NCBI GenBank assembly: GCA_003218885.1
Contig: QHOV01000146.1
Coordinates: 1-35,146, forward strand
Origin: Verrucomicrobiota bacterium
GTDB taxonomy: Bacteria > Verrucomicrobiota > Verrucomicrobiia > Chthoniobacterales > UBA10450
Direction of reading: 5' to 3'
DNA: 35,146 nt
The notes beneath the pieces were generated by a model. It saw only the letters and a list, made by a program, of their open reading frames with translations, did no database searches and was not told the DNA's origin. Below are positions 16,743 to 23,866 of the stretch, in pieces. Each line of letters opens with the position of its first letter. The stretch's first letter is position 1. A program made the translations under genes and the position numbers.

Positions 16743-17894
16743 ATGGAAATTTTTGATGTTGCAATCGTTGGCGGCGGCCCGGCCGGATCGAGCTGCGCGG
16801 CATTTTGCGCGCTGGCAGGTCTGCGGACGCTTGTGCTTGAGAGAGAAAAATTCCCGCGAGAAAAAGTCTGCGGCGATTGCTTGAATCCATCATGCTGGCC
16901 GGTGCTGCAGCGCCTCGGTCTCGCTCAGCGAGTCCGAGATTTGCCGCATTCCAAACTCGCGTCGGTCGAATTCATCGCAATCGATGGCCGGAAAGTGGTT
17001 GTCGATCTTCCGACCGGCGAATGGTGCGAATTGTCGGTGAAGCGCAGCCTATTCGACGATCTTCTGCTAAGGCGCGCACGCGAACTTCGCGCGCACGTTC
17101 GCGAGGGCACCACGGTTACGGCATTGAACTGTAGCCACGGGCCTGTGGCCCGTCCGGGTCGCGACGCCCCACAGCGGCGTGGCTACAGGGGCGATTGGAG
17201 AATTGAAACTGCGACCGGCGAAAGGTTCTCTGCGCGGACGCTGGTCGGCGCAGACGGGCGAAATTCTACCGTTGCGCGATTGTGCAATTTACTGCCACGC
17301 CCCGCGCGTGAACGCGTGGCACTCCAAGCGCACATCCCGCTGCCGCGAAATTTTGGCAGACGCGTCGTCCTGCAATTTCTTCCGGAAGGTTACTCCGGTC
17401 AGGCTCCGGTGAATGAAACCGAGCTGAATCTCTGTCTCGTAGGCACACCACCCACGATTTCGAGATTGCGCCGATGGGCCGAACGCTATTTTGAAATCAC
17501 TTCCGATCAGCCTTGGCGCACGATCACGCCACTCACGCGTTCGCCTGTTAGTTGCGCACACGAAAATCTTTTTTTCCTCGGCGATGCCGCCCGCGTCGTC
17601 GAGCCTTTTACCGGTGAAGGAATTTATTACGCCATACGCTCAGGCGAATTGGCAGCTATTGCCATTTCGAGAACAATTCGCGGCGAAGATCAACAAGCAA
17701 CGCTCCGCGAATTCGCTCGCGCCTGTGCCGAAATGTATCGCGGGAGACTGTGGGTCAACCGGCTTGCGCGTGCCGCAGTTCTATCGCCAAGGATCGCGTC
17801 GTTACTTCTCCGGTTTGGGCCGTTAAATCCGGCGATCATGCGATTAATGACGAAGAAGATTGCAGGTAGGGCGATTGACCTCAATCGCCCGTAG
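16743..17894 (+). CDS. FAD-dependent oxidoreductase, geranylgeranyl-reductase-like
   Basis: The 383-residue product begins MEIFDVAIVGGGPAGSS with the Rossmann dinucleotide motif at 10-15. KVCGDCLNPSCW resembles the conserved Cys-containing loop of the GGR/PHBH-like family. VGADGRNSTVAR and FFLGDAARVVEPFTGEGI are the second and third FAD motifs. The substrate is unknown. The gene is odd in two ways. Residues about 130-149 are encoded by a copy of the TGTAGC-type repeat (17130-17187) that keeps the frame open. The last residues (AIDLNRP) and the stop lie in another palindrome. The ATG at 16743 is preferred over a TTG at 16734. Confidence 0.87.
   Translation: MEIFDVAIVGGGPAGSSCAAFCALAGLRTLVLEREKFPREKVCGDCLNPSCWPVLQRLGLAQRVRDLPHSKLASVEFIAIDGRKVVVDLPTGEWCELSVKRSLFDDLLLRRARELRAHVREGTTVTALNCSHGPVARPGRDAPQRRGYRGDWRIETATGERFSARTLVGADGRNSTVARLCNLLPRPARERVALQAHIPLPRNFGRRVVLQFLPEGYSGQAPVNETELNLCLVGTPPTISRLRRWAERYFEITSDQPWRTITPLTRSPVSCAHENLFFLGDAARVVEPFTGEGIYYAIRSGELAAIAISRTIRGEDQQATLREFARACAEMYRGRLWVNRLARAAVLSPRIASLLLRFGPLNPAIMRLMTKKIAGRAIDLNRP
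17130..17187. repeat. TGTAGC-type inverted repeat inside a coding region
   Basis: It runs TGTAGCCACGGGCC to GGCGTGGCTACA, with GGGCCTGTGGCCC as an internal stem. The ends match the intergenic copies. It sits in frame in the flavoprotein gene between the GTTVTALN block and DWRIETATGE. Confidence 0.8.
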
Positions 17895-17915
17895 GCGGTA
17901 CAGGTTAACCGCCCC
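17869..17915. repeat. Palindromes GGGCGATTGA and GGCGGT..ACCGCC at flavoprotein/folD 3' ends
   Basis: GGGCGATTGA-CC-TCAATCGCCC repeats the palindrome found after dnaA and is followed by GGCGGTACAGGTTAACCGCC. The flavoprotein stop lies within it. On the other strand the second stem covers the end of the folD remnant. Confidence 0.65.
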
Positions 17916-18695
17916 TGCCAAATTGCCGAGCCGCTTTTACTGTGTTCGCCATCAACATCGCGATAGTCATCGGCCCGACGCCACCGGGAACCGGCGTGAT
18001 CGCGCTTGCACGGCACCTTCGCGCACGTGATCGGCTTTCACAAATTCCGCTCGCCCAATCGCTGCAATGACAATGTCAGCCGAGTGGGTAATACGCGCGA
18101 GGTCGCGGCTGCGCGAGTGCACAACCGTTACGGTGGCGTTCCCGTTCTTGTTTTTCTGCATGAGCAGCAGGGCCAGCGGTTTGCCCACGATCATGCTGCG
18201 ACCAAGAACCACGACGTGCGCGCCGTTAATTTCGATTTTACTTTCCGTGAGCAAACGTTGCACGCCAAGCGGCGTGCAAGGGACGAAGCCGCTGGAATCG
18301 TCGAGCACGAGCTTCGCAACATTTTCTGGATGAAATCCGTCCACGTCTTTTCGCGGGTCGAGCGTGCGCACGATGGCTACTTCGTCGATGTGCTCAGGCG
18401 GCGGCGATTGTACCAGAATGCCGTGAATGCTGGAGTCACGATTAAGTTCTTCGACGCGCCTGAGAAGCTCTCTCTGTGTGGTCGATTCCGGCAGCTCCAG
18501 CTTGAGTGAATGCAGGCCAAGGTCGCGACACATCTTGTCTTTCGAACGCACATAGGCGCGCGAAGCTGGATTCTCTCCAACGAGAATCACGGCGAGTCCT
18601 GGGGTAATGCCTTTTGCTTTTAGCTCCGCGATCTCGCGGCGAAGATCCACGTACACTTTCTCCGCGATTGCGCGTCCATCGATCAATTTCGCCAT
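17905..18695 (-). pseudogene. folD: folD with internal deletion and frameshift
   Basis: FolD interconverts methylene-, methenyl- and formyl-tetrahydrofolate. The N-terminal and central parts are well preserved: [56 protein letters not shown] and [14 protein letters not shown]. After VREGAV the frame fails. The expected segment that carries D-V-G-I/T-N and G-D-V, about 26 residues, is absent. The conserved C-terminal end [17 protein letters not shown] appears intact but one frame off, from 18000 down to a TAA at 17905-17907. Reading straight on gives [13 protein letters not shown] and a stop at 17967. The start at ATG 18695 is preferred because residues before it would be repeat-encoded. It is a pseudogene if the sequence is correct; an assembly error is possible. 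Confidence 0.8.
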
Positions 18696-18711
18696 AGCGA
18701 TGCAGGCAATT

Positions 18712-18796
18712 GAGACACGAATTACACGAATTGTCACGAATGGCAGAGTCAATCAGTCCAAATTCGGTTCGTGTAACTTCGTGAAATTCCTGTCTC
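18712..18796. repeat. Inverted repeat with ACACGAATT/TTCGTG arms
   Basis: The left arm GAGACACGAATTACACGAAT and the right arm ending TTCGTGAAATTCCTGTCTC are imperfect reverse complements around an 18-base centre. The element fills the gap between folD and the DUF374 gene and touches the latter's stop codon. Confidence 0.7.
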
Positions 18797-19439
18797 AGCG
18801 CATTTCAACCAGCTCCATCATTGCGTTCTGCAAGGCGAGGCGTTCGCCCTCAAATTCCTCAGGCGTAGTTGTCGATTTGACGTTGTGCGGGCGGTTGATC
18901 AGCACGCGTACTTTGGCAAAAGGCCGCGGCACAATGAACCGGTCCCAACTTCCCAGCCGCCAGCAGTGCGAATATTCCAGATTCATCGGCAACACTGGCG
19001 CACCGGATTTTTGTGCAAGAAAAATGATGCCCGGCCCTAGTTCGTAGGCCGGGCCACGCGGACCGTCGGGAGTGATCACTACATCGCCACCGGACGCCAG
19101 CACCTGCGTGAGCTGGAGAATTGCGCTTGCTCCCAGCCGCGAACTGGAGCCGCGAATCACATCGTAGCCAAAACGTTGAACGGCATCGGCGAGCAAATCG
19201 CCATCGCGGCTAGCGCTGATCAATGCTGCGCCATGACGCTGCGGAAAGAAACGGCGCAAAACCAAAGGGGAGATCAGCAATCTGTTGTGCCAAAGCGCAC
19301 CGATATAATTTTCCGACACAGGTTTGCCAACGACGCCCGCGCGGTCGTCAATTTCATAACGCAGCGTACGTCCCCAGAGCTGCAACAAACGAAATCCAAA
19401 CGCGATCAACCATCGCGCAAGCCTGGCTTCGATCTTCAA
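18795..19439 (-). CDS. DUF374 lysophospholipid acyltransferase-like protein
   Basis: The product matches DUF374, a branch of the lysophospholipid acyltransferase superfamily. Landmarks are ALWHNRLLISP, SASRDGDLLADAV and TPDGPRGPAYELGPG. The H-x4-D motif of classical acyltransferases is not obvious; DUF374 proteins carry this WHNR/SxSxDG pattern instead. It probably acts on a lipid or lipid A precursor at the membrane. The start is uncertain. A TTG at 19439 overlaps the ubiX stop as TTGA, which fits translational coupling, while a TTG at 19478 would overlap ubiX by 43 bases. No ATG is available near the N-terminus. Confidence 0.85.
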   Translation of the reverse strand: MKIEARLARWLIAFGFRLLQLWGRTLRYEIDDRAGVVGKPVSENYIGALWHNRLLISPLVLRRFFPQRHGAALISASRDGDLLADAVQRFGYDVIRGSSSRLGASAILQLTQVLASGGDVVITPDGPRGPAYELGPGIIFLAQKSGAPVLPMNLEYSHCWRLGSWDRFIVPRPFAKVRVLINRPHNVKSTTTPEEFEGERLALQNAMMELVEMR

Positions 19440-20011
19440 CTTTTTTTGCGTTTCGCCGGAGCGCTTTCCTGACCCCAACGATATGCAGCGGGATTAGGCA
19501 GCCCAATTTGGTCGAGAATGCGCCAAACTACTGTGTCCACCACTGCGGTTATGGAACTGGGGCGGCTGTAGAAGGAGGGAATAGCTGGAAGAACAATCGC
19601 CCCGGCTTCAAGCAACGTGACCACGTTGCGCGCGTGAATCAAATTCCACGGTGTCTCCCGAGGGACCAGAATCAACTTCTGCCGTTCTTTCAAGAAAACA
19701 TCGGCTGCGCGCAAGAGCACGCTGTCGCTGGAACCGGAAGCGATTCGCCCGAGCGTGGCCATCGAGCAAGGGACAATCACCATCGCGTCGAAGCGCGCTG
19801 AGCCGCTTACGAATGGCACATTCATGTCATTTTCAGAATGCTGCGAAACGTTTGGGGGGATTTTTAAGTCATCGAGCTCCTGCTTTGCGACCGCACTTGC
19901 GTGGGCGCTCATGACGAGATGAACCTCATGCGCACCACAATCGATCTGCGCGAGCAACCGTTGTAGATAGATCGCTCCGCTTGCGCCGGTCGCTGCGATT
20001 ACCAGTTTCAT
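19436..20011 (-). CDS. ubiX: Flavin prenyltransferase UbiX
   Basis: UbiX attaches a dimethylallyl group to FMN to make the cofactor of UbiD-type decarboxylases. The 191-residue product starts MKLVIAATGASGAIYLQRLL, the FMN-binding loop of the family, and has VIVPCSMATLGRIASGSSD and the late VPRETPWNLIHARN. Together these are diagnostic. The tail EAPAKRKK-like end is basic. The ATG at 20011 is 9 bases from a repeat. No ubiD gene is in the window, so its partner lies elsewhere. It is transcribed together with the DUF374 gene. Confidence 0.94.
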   Translation of the reverse strand: MKLVIAATGASGAIYLQRLLAQIDCGAHEVHLVMSAHASAVAKQELDDLKIPPNVSQHSENDMNVPFVSGSARFDAMVIVPCSMATLGRIASGSSDSVLLRAADVFLKERQKLILVPRETPWNLIHARNVVTLLEAGAIVLPAIPSFYSRPSSITAVVDTVVWRILDQIGLPNPAAYRWGQESAPAKRKKS

Positions 20012-20020
20012 TGCCTTCTT

Positions 20021-20105
20021 GTCATTTCGAGCGAAGCCGGCGGCGAAGTCGAGAAATCTCTTGCTGTCATCAAATCAGAGATTCCTCGGCTTCGCTCGGA
20101 ATGAC
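20021..20105. repeat. GTCAT...ATGAC inverted repeat, copy 2
   Basis: GTCATTTCGAGCGAAGCC at the left and CGGCTTCGCTCGGAATGAC at the right frame a centre with GAAGTCGAGAAATCTC. Same family as 9008-9099 and 29363-29456. It fills the gap between ubiX and the esterase gene. Confidence 0.78.
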
Positions 20106-20147
20106 AACGTGGCGGCTCAACATGACAGAAAACATGCGCACGCAGAG

Positions 20148-20861
20148 CTAACAAATTTTCGACAAATAATACGGCAGCATGTCTTGCCAGTAGTTCCAAT
20201 CGTGGCCGCGCCATTTTCCATCATCCAGCCAATGTTTGATCCCCTTTGAATTCAAAACTTCAGACAAACGATAGGATTCATACCGGGTGTTGTCCCATTC
20301 GCCGGTGCCGATGATGATGCTCATGTGATTGTATTTCCATGGATCGGTCGTATTCGGCAGATATTCATACGGGCTGTTGAAGTAAATGTTGTCATCGTGA
20401 TAGCCGTCGAAAAATGAGCTGATGTCGAATGAGCCGCTCAAGCTAATGAGATGACTGACGGTGTCGGGATGACGAAACGCAATGTTTGCGGCGTGGTAAG
20501 CGCCCAGGCTCGCGCCGCAGACTGCTACCCGATGAGCAGAACATTCGCGTCGCGCGAGGTCGAACACGTCGCGCACGATCACGTTTTCGTACGCGTTATA
20601 GGTCCGCATTCTATCGGCGGGATGAATCGATTTGTTGTAGAAACTTTGCAAATCGATCGCGTCCGGGCAATAAACGGCGACTTTCCCATTATCGACGTAC
20701 CACGCAATGGAGCCGACCAGCCCGAAATCCTTATTTTCGTAGTAACGGGCACCCGAAGTTGGGAAAAGAATCAGAGGCAGCCCGCGCTTTTCGCCGAAAA
20801 CCAGCATCTCAAACTCTCGGCTCAGCCACGGCGTATACCATTTGATATGGCGTTCGTTCAT
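20148..20861 (-). CDS. Alpha/beta-hydrolase fold esterase
   Basis: The 237-residue product from ATG 20861 starts MNERHIKWYTPWLSREFEML. The nucleophile elbow is VCGASLGAYHAANIAF (G-A-S-L-G), and the likely catalytic His is in GHDWNYWQDMLPYYL near the end. The mid part LSGSFDISSFFDGYHDDNIY is typical of the putative-esterase (esterase D/Fes-like) family. There is no signal peptide, so it is probably cytoplasmic. An upstream start would add 23 residues that read toward the neighbouring gene. It is divergent from a second esterase gene with 92 bases between the two ATGs. Confidence 0.87.
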   Translation of the reverse strand: MNERHIKWYTPWLSREFEMLVFGEKRGLPLILFPTSGARYYENKDFGLVGSIAWYVDNGKVAVYCPDAIDLQSFYNKSIHPADRMRTYNAYENVIVRDVFDLARRECSAHRVAVCGASLGAYHAANIAFRHPDTVSHLISLSGSFDISSFFDGYHDDNIYFNSPYEYLPNTTDPWKYNHMSIIIGTGEWDNTRYESYRLSEVLNSKGIKHWLDDGKWRGHDWNYWQDMLPYYLSKIC

Positions 20862-20953
20862 GAATTTCGCGCGAGCATCTTGATGGCGACGCGGTGAAAT
20901 CGCAAGCGAAAGGCTTGCACTACATTTCATCTTCGCGAAGCATCTCGGTTTCG

Positions 20954-21754
20954 ATGCCCAAACATACGCTCACTGGCAATATCAAGCGGCATCGCGCTTT
21001 TCACTCCAAGGTCCTGGGAAACCGGCGTGATGTGCTCGTCTATTTGCCGCCTGGTTATTGGCGCTTCTCGTCGAGACGGTACCCGGTTTTATATCTGCAT
21101 GACGGGCAGAACGTTTTCGATGCCGCCACTTCGTTTGCCGGAGTCGAGTGGGAAGTCGATGAAACCGCGCAGCGATTGATCCATCGAAAACTGATCGAGC
21201 CGCTCATCATCGTGGCGGTGGCAAACATTAGCGAGGAACGAGTCCATGAATACGCACCGACGCCCGGTGTGATCGAACCGAAAGACCACCCCAAAAAGCG
21301 CAGCCGCGGCCTGGCTCACATTTACGGGCAATTTTTGATCCAAGAATTGAAGCCATTTATCGACAAAAAATATCGAACGAAGCGGGATCCAGAATTTACC
21401 GGGCTCGGTGGATCATCGCTCGGTGGTTTGGCCACACTTGCGATGGGAATTTTTTATTCAGAGGTATTCACACGCTTAATTGTAATGTCGCCATCGATTT
21501 GGTGGGACGATTACGCGATCTTCCGGCTGGTGGGTATCCTTGGCGAAAAGCCGCCGCTGAAAATCTGGCTCGACACTGGCACGGACGAGCCCGGTTGGGA
21601 ACTGGCGCGCAACTTGCGCAATTACTTGATCGACAAAGGCTGGCAGCTCGATGTCGATCTTAGTTATCTCGAAGTCAAGGGCGCCGACCACAGTGAGGCG
21701 GCGTGGGCCGGGCGCGTCGAACCCGCGCTACGGTTTTTGTTTCCGCCGACCTGA
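20954..21754 (+). CDS. Esterase of the putative-esterase (Fes/IroE-like) family
   Basis: From ATG 20954, MPKHTLTGNIKRH, the product is 266 residues. LPPGYWRFSSRRYPVLYLHD and GQNVFDAATSFAGVEWEVDE match the esterase-D/enterobactin-esterase-like family. The nucleophile is in GLGGSSLGGLATLAMG, and the catalytic His may be in KGADHSEAAWAGRV. There is no signal peptide. The two divergent neighbours are different members of the same superfamily and could act on related esters. Which substrate is used cannot be told from sequence. Confidence 0.87.
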   Translation: MPKHTLTGNIKRHRAFHSKVLGNRRDVLVYLPPGYWRFSSRRYPVLYLHDGQNVFDAATSFAGVEWEVDETAQRLIHRKLIEPLIIVAVANISEERVHEYAPTPGVIEPKDHPKKRSRGLAHIYGQFLIQELKPFIDKKYRTKRDPEFTGLGGSSLGGLATLAMGIFYSEVFTRLIVMSPSIWWDDYAIFRLVGILGEKPPLKIWLDTGTDEPGWELARNLRNYLIDKGWQLDVDLSYLEVKGADHSEAAWAGRVEPALRFLFPPT

Positions 21755-21758
21755 CTAA

Positions 21759-21843
21759 ACTGTAGTCGCTTCCCTGCGGCAAGCGAAGCGCCGGCGTGTT
21801 CGACACCCGCATGCCGCGCCGCACACAGGGCGACGGCTACAGT
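21759..21843. repeat. TGTAGC-type inverted repeat
   Basis: It starts ACTGTAGTCGCTTCCC and ends GGGCGACGGCTACAGT, so ACTGTAG/CTACAGT are perfect at the ends. It lies between the esterase stop and the stop of the proline-rich mini-ORF on the other strand. Confidence 0.78.
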
Positions 21844-21948
21844 TTACCTCCCCACCGGGGGGACCGGCGGTGGGTTAGGCGGCAAAGGTTCCGGAGGCGG
21901 CGTGGGTGTCGGCGGAGCCGGTTTGGGCGGTGACGGTTGATCTGGCAT
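21844..21948 (-). CDS. Proline-rich 34-residue peptide (possible)
   Basis: An ATG at 21948 is preceded by GAAGGGAG five bases away, a strong ribosome binding site. The frame codes MPDQPSPPKPAPPTPTPPPE and then more proline, ending VGR. Over half the residues are proline. It begins 26 bases after the stop of the upstream secreted-protein gene on the same strand, so it may be cotranscribed. Low complexity makes function unpredictable. Confidence 0.45.
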   Translation of the reverse strand: MPDQPSPPKPAPPTPTPPPEPLPPNPPPVPPVGR

Positions 21949-21974
21949 CGATGCTCCCTTCAAGAGAATCGCTC

Positions 21975-22772
21975 TTACTGCAGCCATTTGCCGTAAACTT
22001 GATAAACGCGCAGATAGCCGCCTACGAAATCCCAATCTTTTTGATAGGAGAAACTGCGGGTGTGCGGGGACCAGGTAAGCTCGCGCGGCGACTCTGGATG
22101 ATTAGGATCGTAAACGGAATAGGTTTCGACTCCAGGATTCGGCGAAAACGACTTTCGCTTATAAACCAAAACGGAGTGATTGATGCTGAAACGGGGGTAA
22201 GTAGTAAGAAAACCAATAAACCACTCCCCCCGCGCCAAAGCTGCATTCAAACGAGCGTGAGTCTCCTCCTGATACCCGGCGCCCTGCTGAAAAATCATCC
22301 GGGCATTGCTGATCCGGAAGTAGCTGGGCCAACCATGGCCGATATTTAATTGCACAAGTTCGCGGCGTGCTTTGCTCATTTCCCGCAGGTCCTTGTAGCC
22401 CGGAAAAACAATTCGTTGATCTTGTGACAGCGGGTCTGTCCATGGCTGTCGGCGTGTCACAGCGTGAATGCGGGCAGCCAATGACGCATCATCTAAAGGA
22501 GCGCCGCGCGGGTCGAAGCGCGCGAACTTCTTAAATTGCATGGCAGTGCGGCATAGCACGAAGCAGTGGCGCTTATACATGTCTCGTCTTACAGACGAGC
22601 CTCTTCGTAAAGAAGGATGCCCTTCGTGATATTCAAACACGGTTTGATTAGCGAATGCGAACGTGTCGCGATCGAAATGGAACTCCGACGCAATGCAGGT
22701 GGCACGCGGTAACGTGACAGCAGCGACTGCAGTCAGCCAAACACCAACTGATTTTCCCCAAGTCCCAAACAT
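21975..22772 (-). CDS. Secreted protein with papain-like Cys/His pattern
   Basis: From ATG 22772 the product is 265 residues. It begins MFGTWGKSVGVWLTAVAAVT, a probable signal peptide. KRHCFVLCRTAMQFKKFARF contains C70 next to aromatic and hydrophobic residues, as at the start of the helix that carries the nucleophile in papain-like peptidases. NHSVLVYKR holds H199 on a strand, and YSVYDPNHPE has D222/N224. This order (Cys, His, Asp/Asn) fits a C39/papain-like fold, but I recognise no named family. The start lies 4 bases after the accA stop, so it may be translationally linked to accA. A longer frame reaches 22985 inside accA and is rejected. Confidence 0.68.
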   Translation of the reverse strand: MFGTWGKSVGVWLTAVAAVTLPRATCIASEFHFDRDTFAFANQTVFEYHEGHPSLRRGSSVRRDMYKRHCFVLCRTAMQFKKFARFDPRGAPLDDASLAARIHAVTRRQPWTDPLSQDQRIVFPGYKDLREMSKARRELVQLNIGHGWPSYFRISNARMIFQQGAGYQEETHARLNAALARGEWFIGFLTTYPRFSINHSVLVYKRKSFSPNPGVETYSVYDPNHPESPRELTWSPHTRSFSYQKDWDFVGGYLRVYQVYGKWLQ

Positions 22773-22776
22773 CACA

Positions 22777-23763
22777 TCAAGGGCCAGCCGAGGCGCTAAC
22801 GCTTTTACCTCCTGCGAAAACACCCAGCTGGCGAAATTTTTGGTATCGCTCTTCCAGCAGTTCGGCAATTGGAAGCTGAGAAACCTGCTGGAGAGCCCGG
22901 CGCAGCGCTCCGCCAACATTCGCAGCAACAGAATCATAGTCCCGGTGCGCACCGCCGTCCGGCTCAGGGACAATTTCGTCCACAACTTCGAGTTTCAACA
23001 AATCCTGCGCAGTCAGCTTGAGTGCCTCGGCTGCTTCGGCTGCATGCCGCCGGTCTCTCCACAAAATCGCGGAACACGCTTCGGGACTGATCACGGAGTA
23101 ATAAGCGTTCTCGAGAATCAACACGTGATCTGCGACGCCAATGCCTAGCGCGCCTCCCGACCCGCCTTCGCCGATGACGGCAGCGACGATTGGGACGTGC
23201 AGCCGCATCATTTCACGAAGATTTACAGCAATTGCCTCCGAAATGTGACGTTCTTCCGATCCGACACCAGGAAAAGCGCCCGGCGTGTCGATCAATGAGA
23301 TTACCGGCATGCCAAATTTTTCGCCCAGCCGCATCAATCGCAGCGCTTTGCGGTAACCCTCAGGATGTGCGCAGCCAAAATTGCGCAGGACGTTCTCCTT
23401 TGTGTTGCGCCCTTTTTGATGAGTGATAACAACGCAACGTTCGGTGCCGAGTGTGGCCACACCACACGGCATCGCTCTATCATCGGCAAAGCGACGATCA
23501 CCATGCAGCTCGACCCAATTTGTAAAACACCGCTCGATGTAATCCAGAGCGAACGGCCGCTGCACATGTCGCGCGATTTGGACACGCTGCCAGGCCGTCA
23601 GGTTGCCACAAATTTGGCGGCGCGTTTCGCGAAGGGTTGTCTCCAGTTCTTTGATGGCCGAATCGAGATCGACATCGTGCTTGTCGGAGTGATTCTTTAG
23701 ATCCTGCAATCGCCGTTCCAGTTCAAAGATCGGCCTTTCGAAATCGAGCGGTTGCCATTCCAT
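22777..23763 (-). CDS. accA: Acetyl-CoA carboxylase carboxyltransferase subunit alpha
   Basis: AccA, with AccD, transfers the carboxyl group from biotin carboxyl carrier protein to acetyl-CoA, giving malonyl-CoA for fatty acid synthesis. The 328-residue product starts MEWQPLDFERPIFELERRLQ, then shows HGDRRFADD, HPEGYRKALRLM, PVISLIDTPGAFPGVGSEER and GEGGSGGALGIGVADHV, all core blocks of the family. accD is not nearby, as in many bacteria. It is followed after 4 bases by the secreted-protein gene. Upstream is a repeat-filled gap. Confidence 0.96.
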   Translation of the reverse strand: MEWQPLDFERPIFELERRLQDLKNHSDKHDVDLDSAIKELETTLRETRRQICGNLTAWQRVQIARHVQRPFALDYIERCFTNWVELHGDRRFADDRAMPCGVATLGTERCVVITHQKGRNTKENVLRNFGCAHPEGYRKALRLMRLGEKFGMPVISLIDTPGAFPGVGSEERHISEAIAVNLREMMRLHVPIVAAVIGEGGSGGALGIGVADHVLILENAYYSVISPEACSAILWRDRRHAAEAAEALKLTAQDLLKLEVVDEIVPEPDGGAHRDYDSVAANVGGALRRALQQVSQLPIAELLEERYQKFRQLGVFAGGKSVSASAGP

Positions 23764-23768
23764 CGTAG

Positions 23769-23866
23769 GTTAAAGGTTACAGCGTTTAAAAAGTTACAAC
23801 GTCCAGCACTTCGCGGTCGTGTCGATTCGTATCCGTTTTAACATTGTAACTCTTTTAACGTTTAAC
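23769..23866. repeat. GTTAAA/GTTACA-rich inverted repeat, copy 1
   Basis: The left arm is GTTAAAGGTTACAGCGTTTA with AAAAGTTACAACGT, and the right arm has TTTTAACATTGTAACTC and TTTTAACGTTTAAC. It fills the accA-LysM gap and abuts the LysM gene's stop. A related copy lies at 25918-26009. Confidence 0.68.

Noticed and set aside
22772-22985. Longer N-terminus for the secreted papain-like protein
   Set aside because: Would run through accA on the same strand in another frame and place the signal peptide internally.
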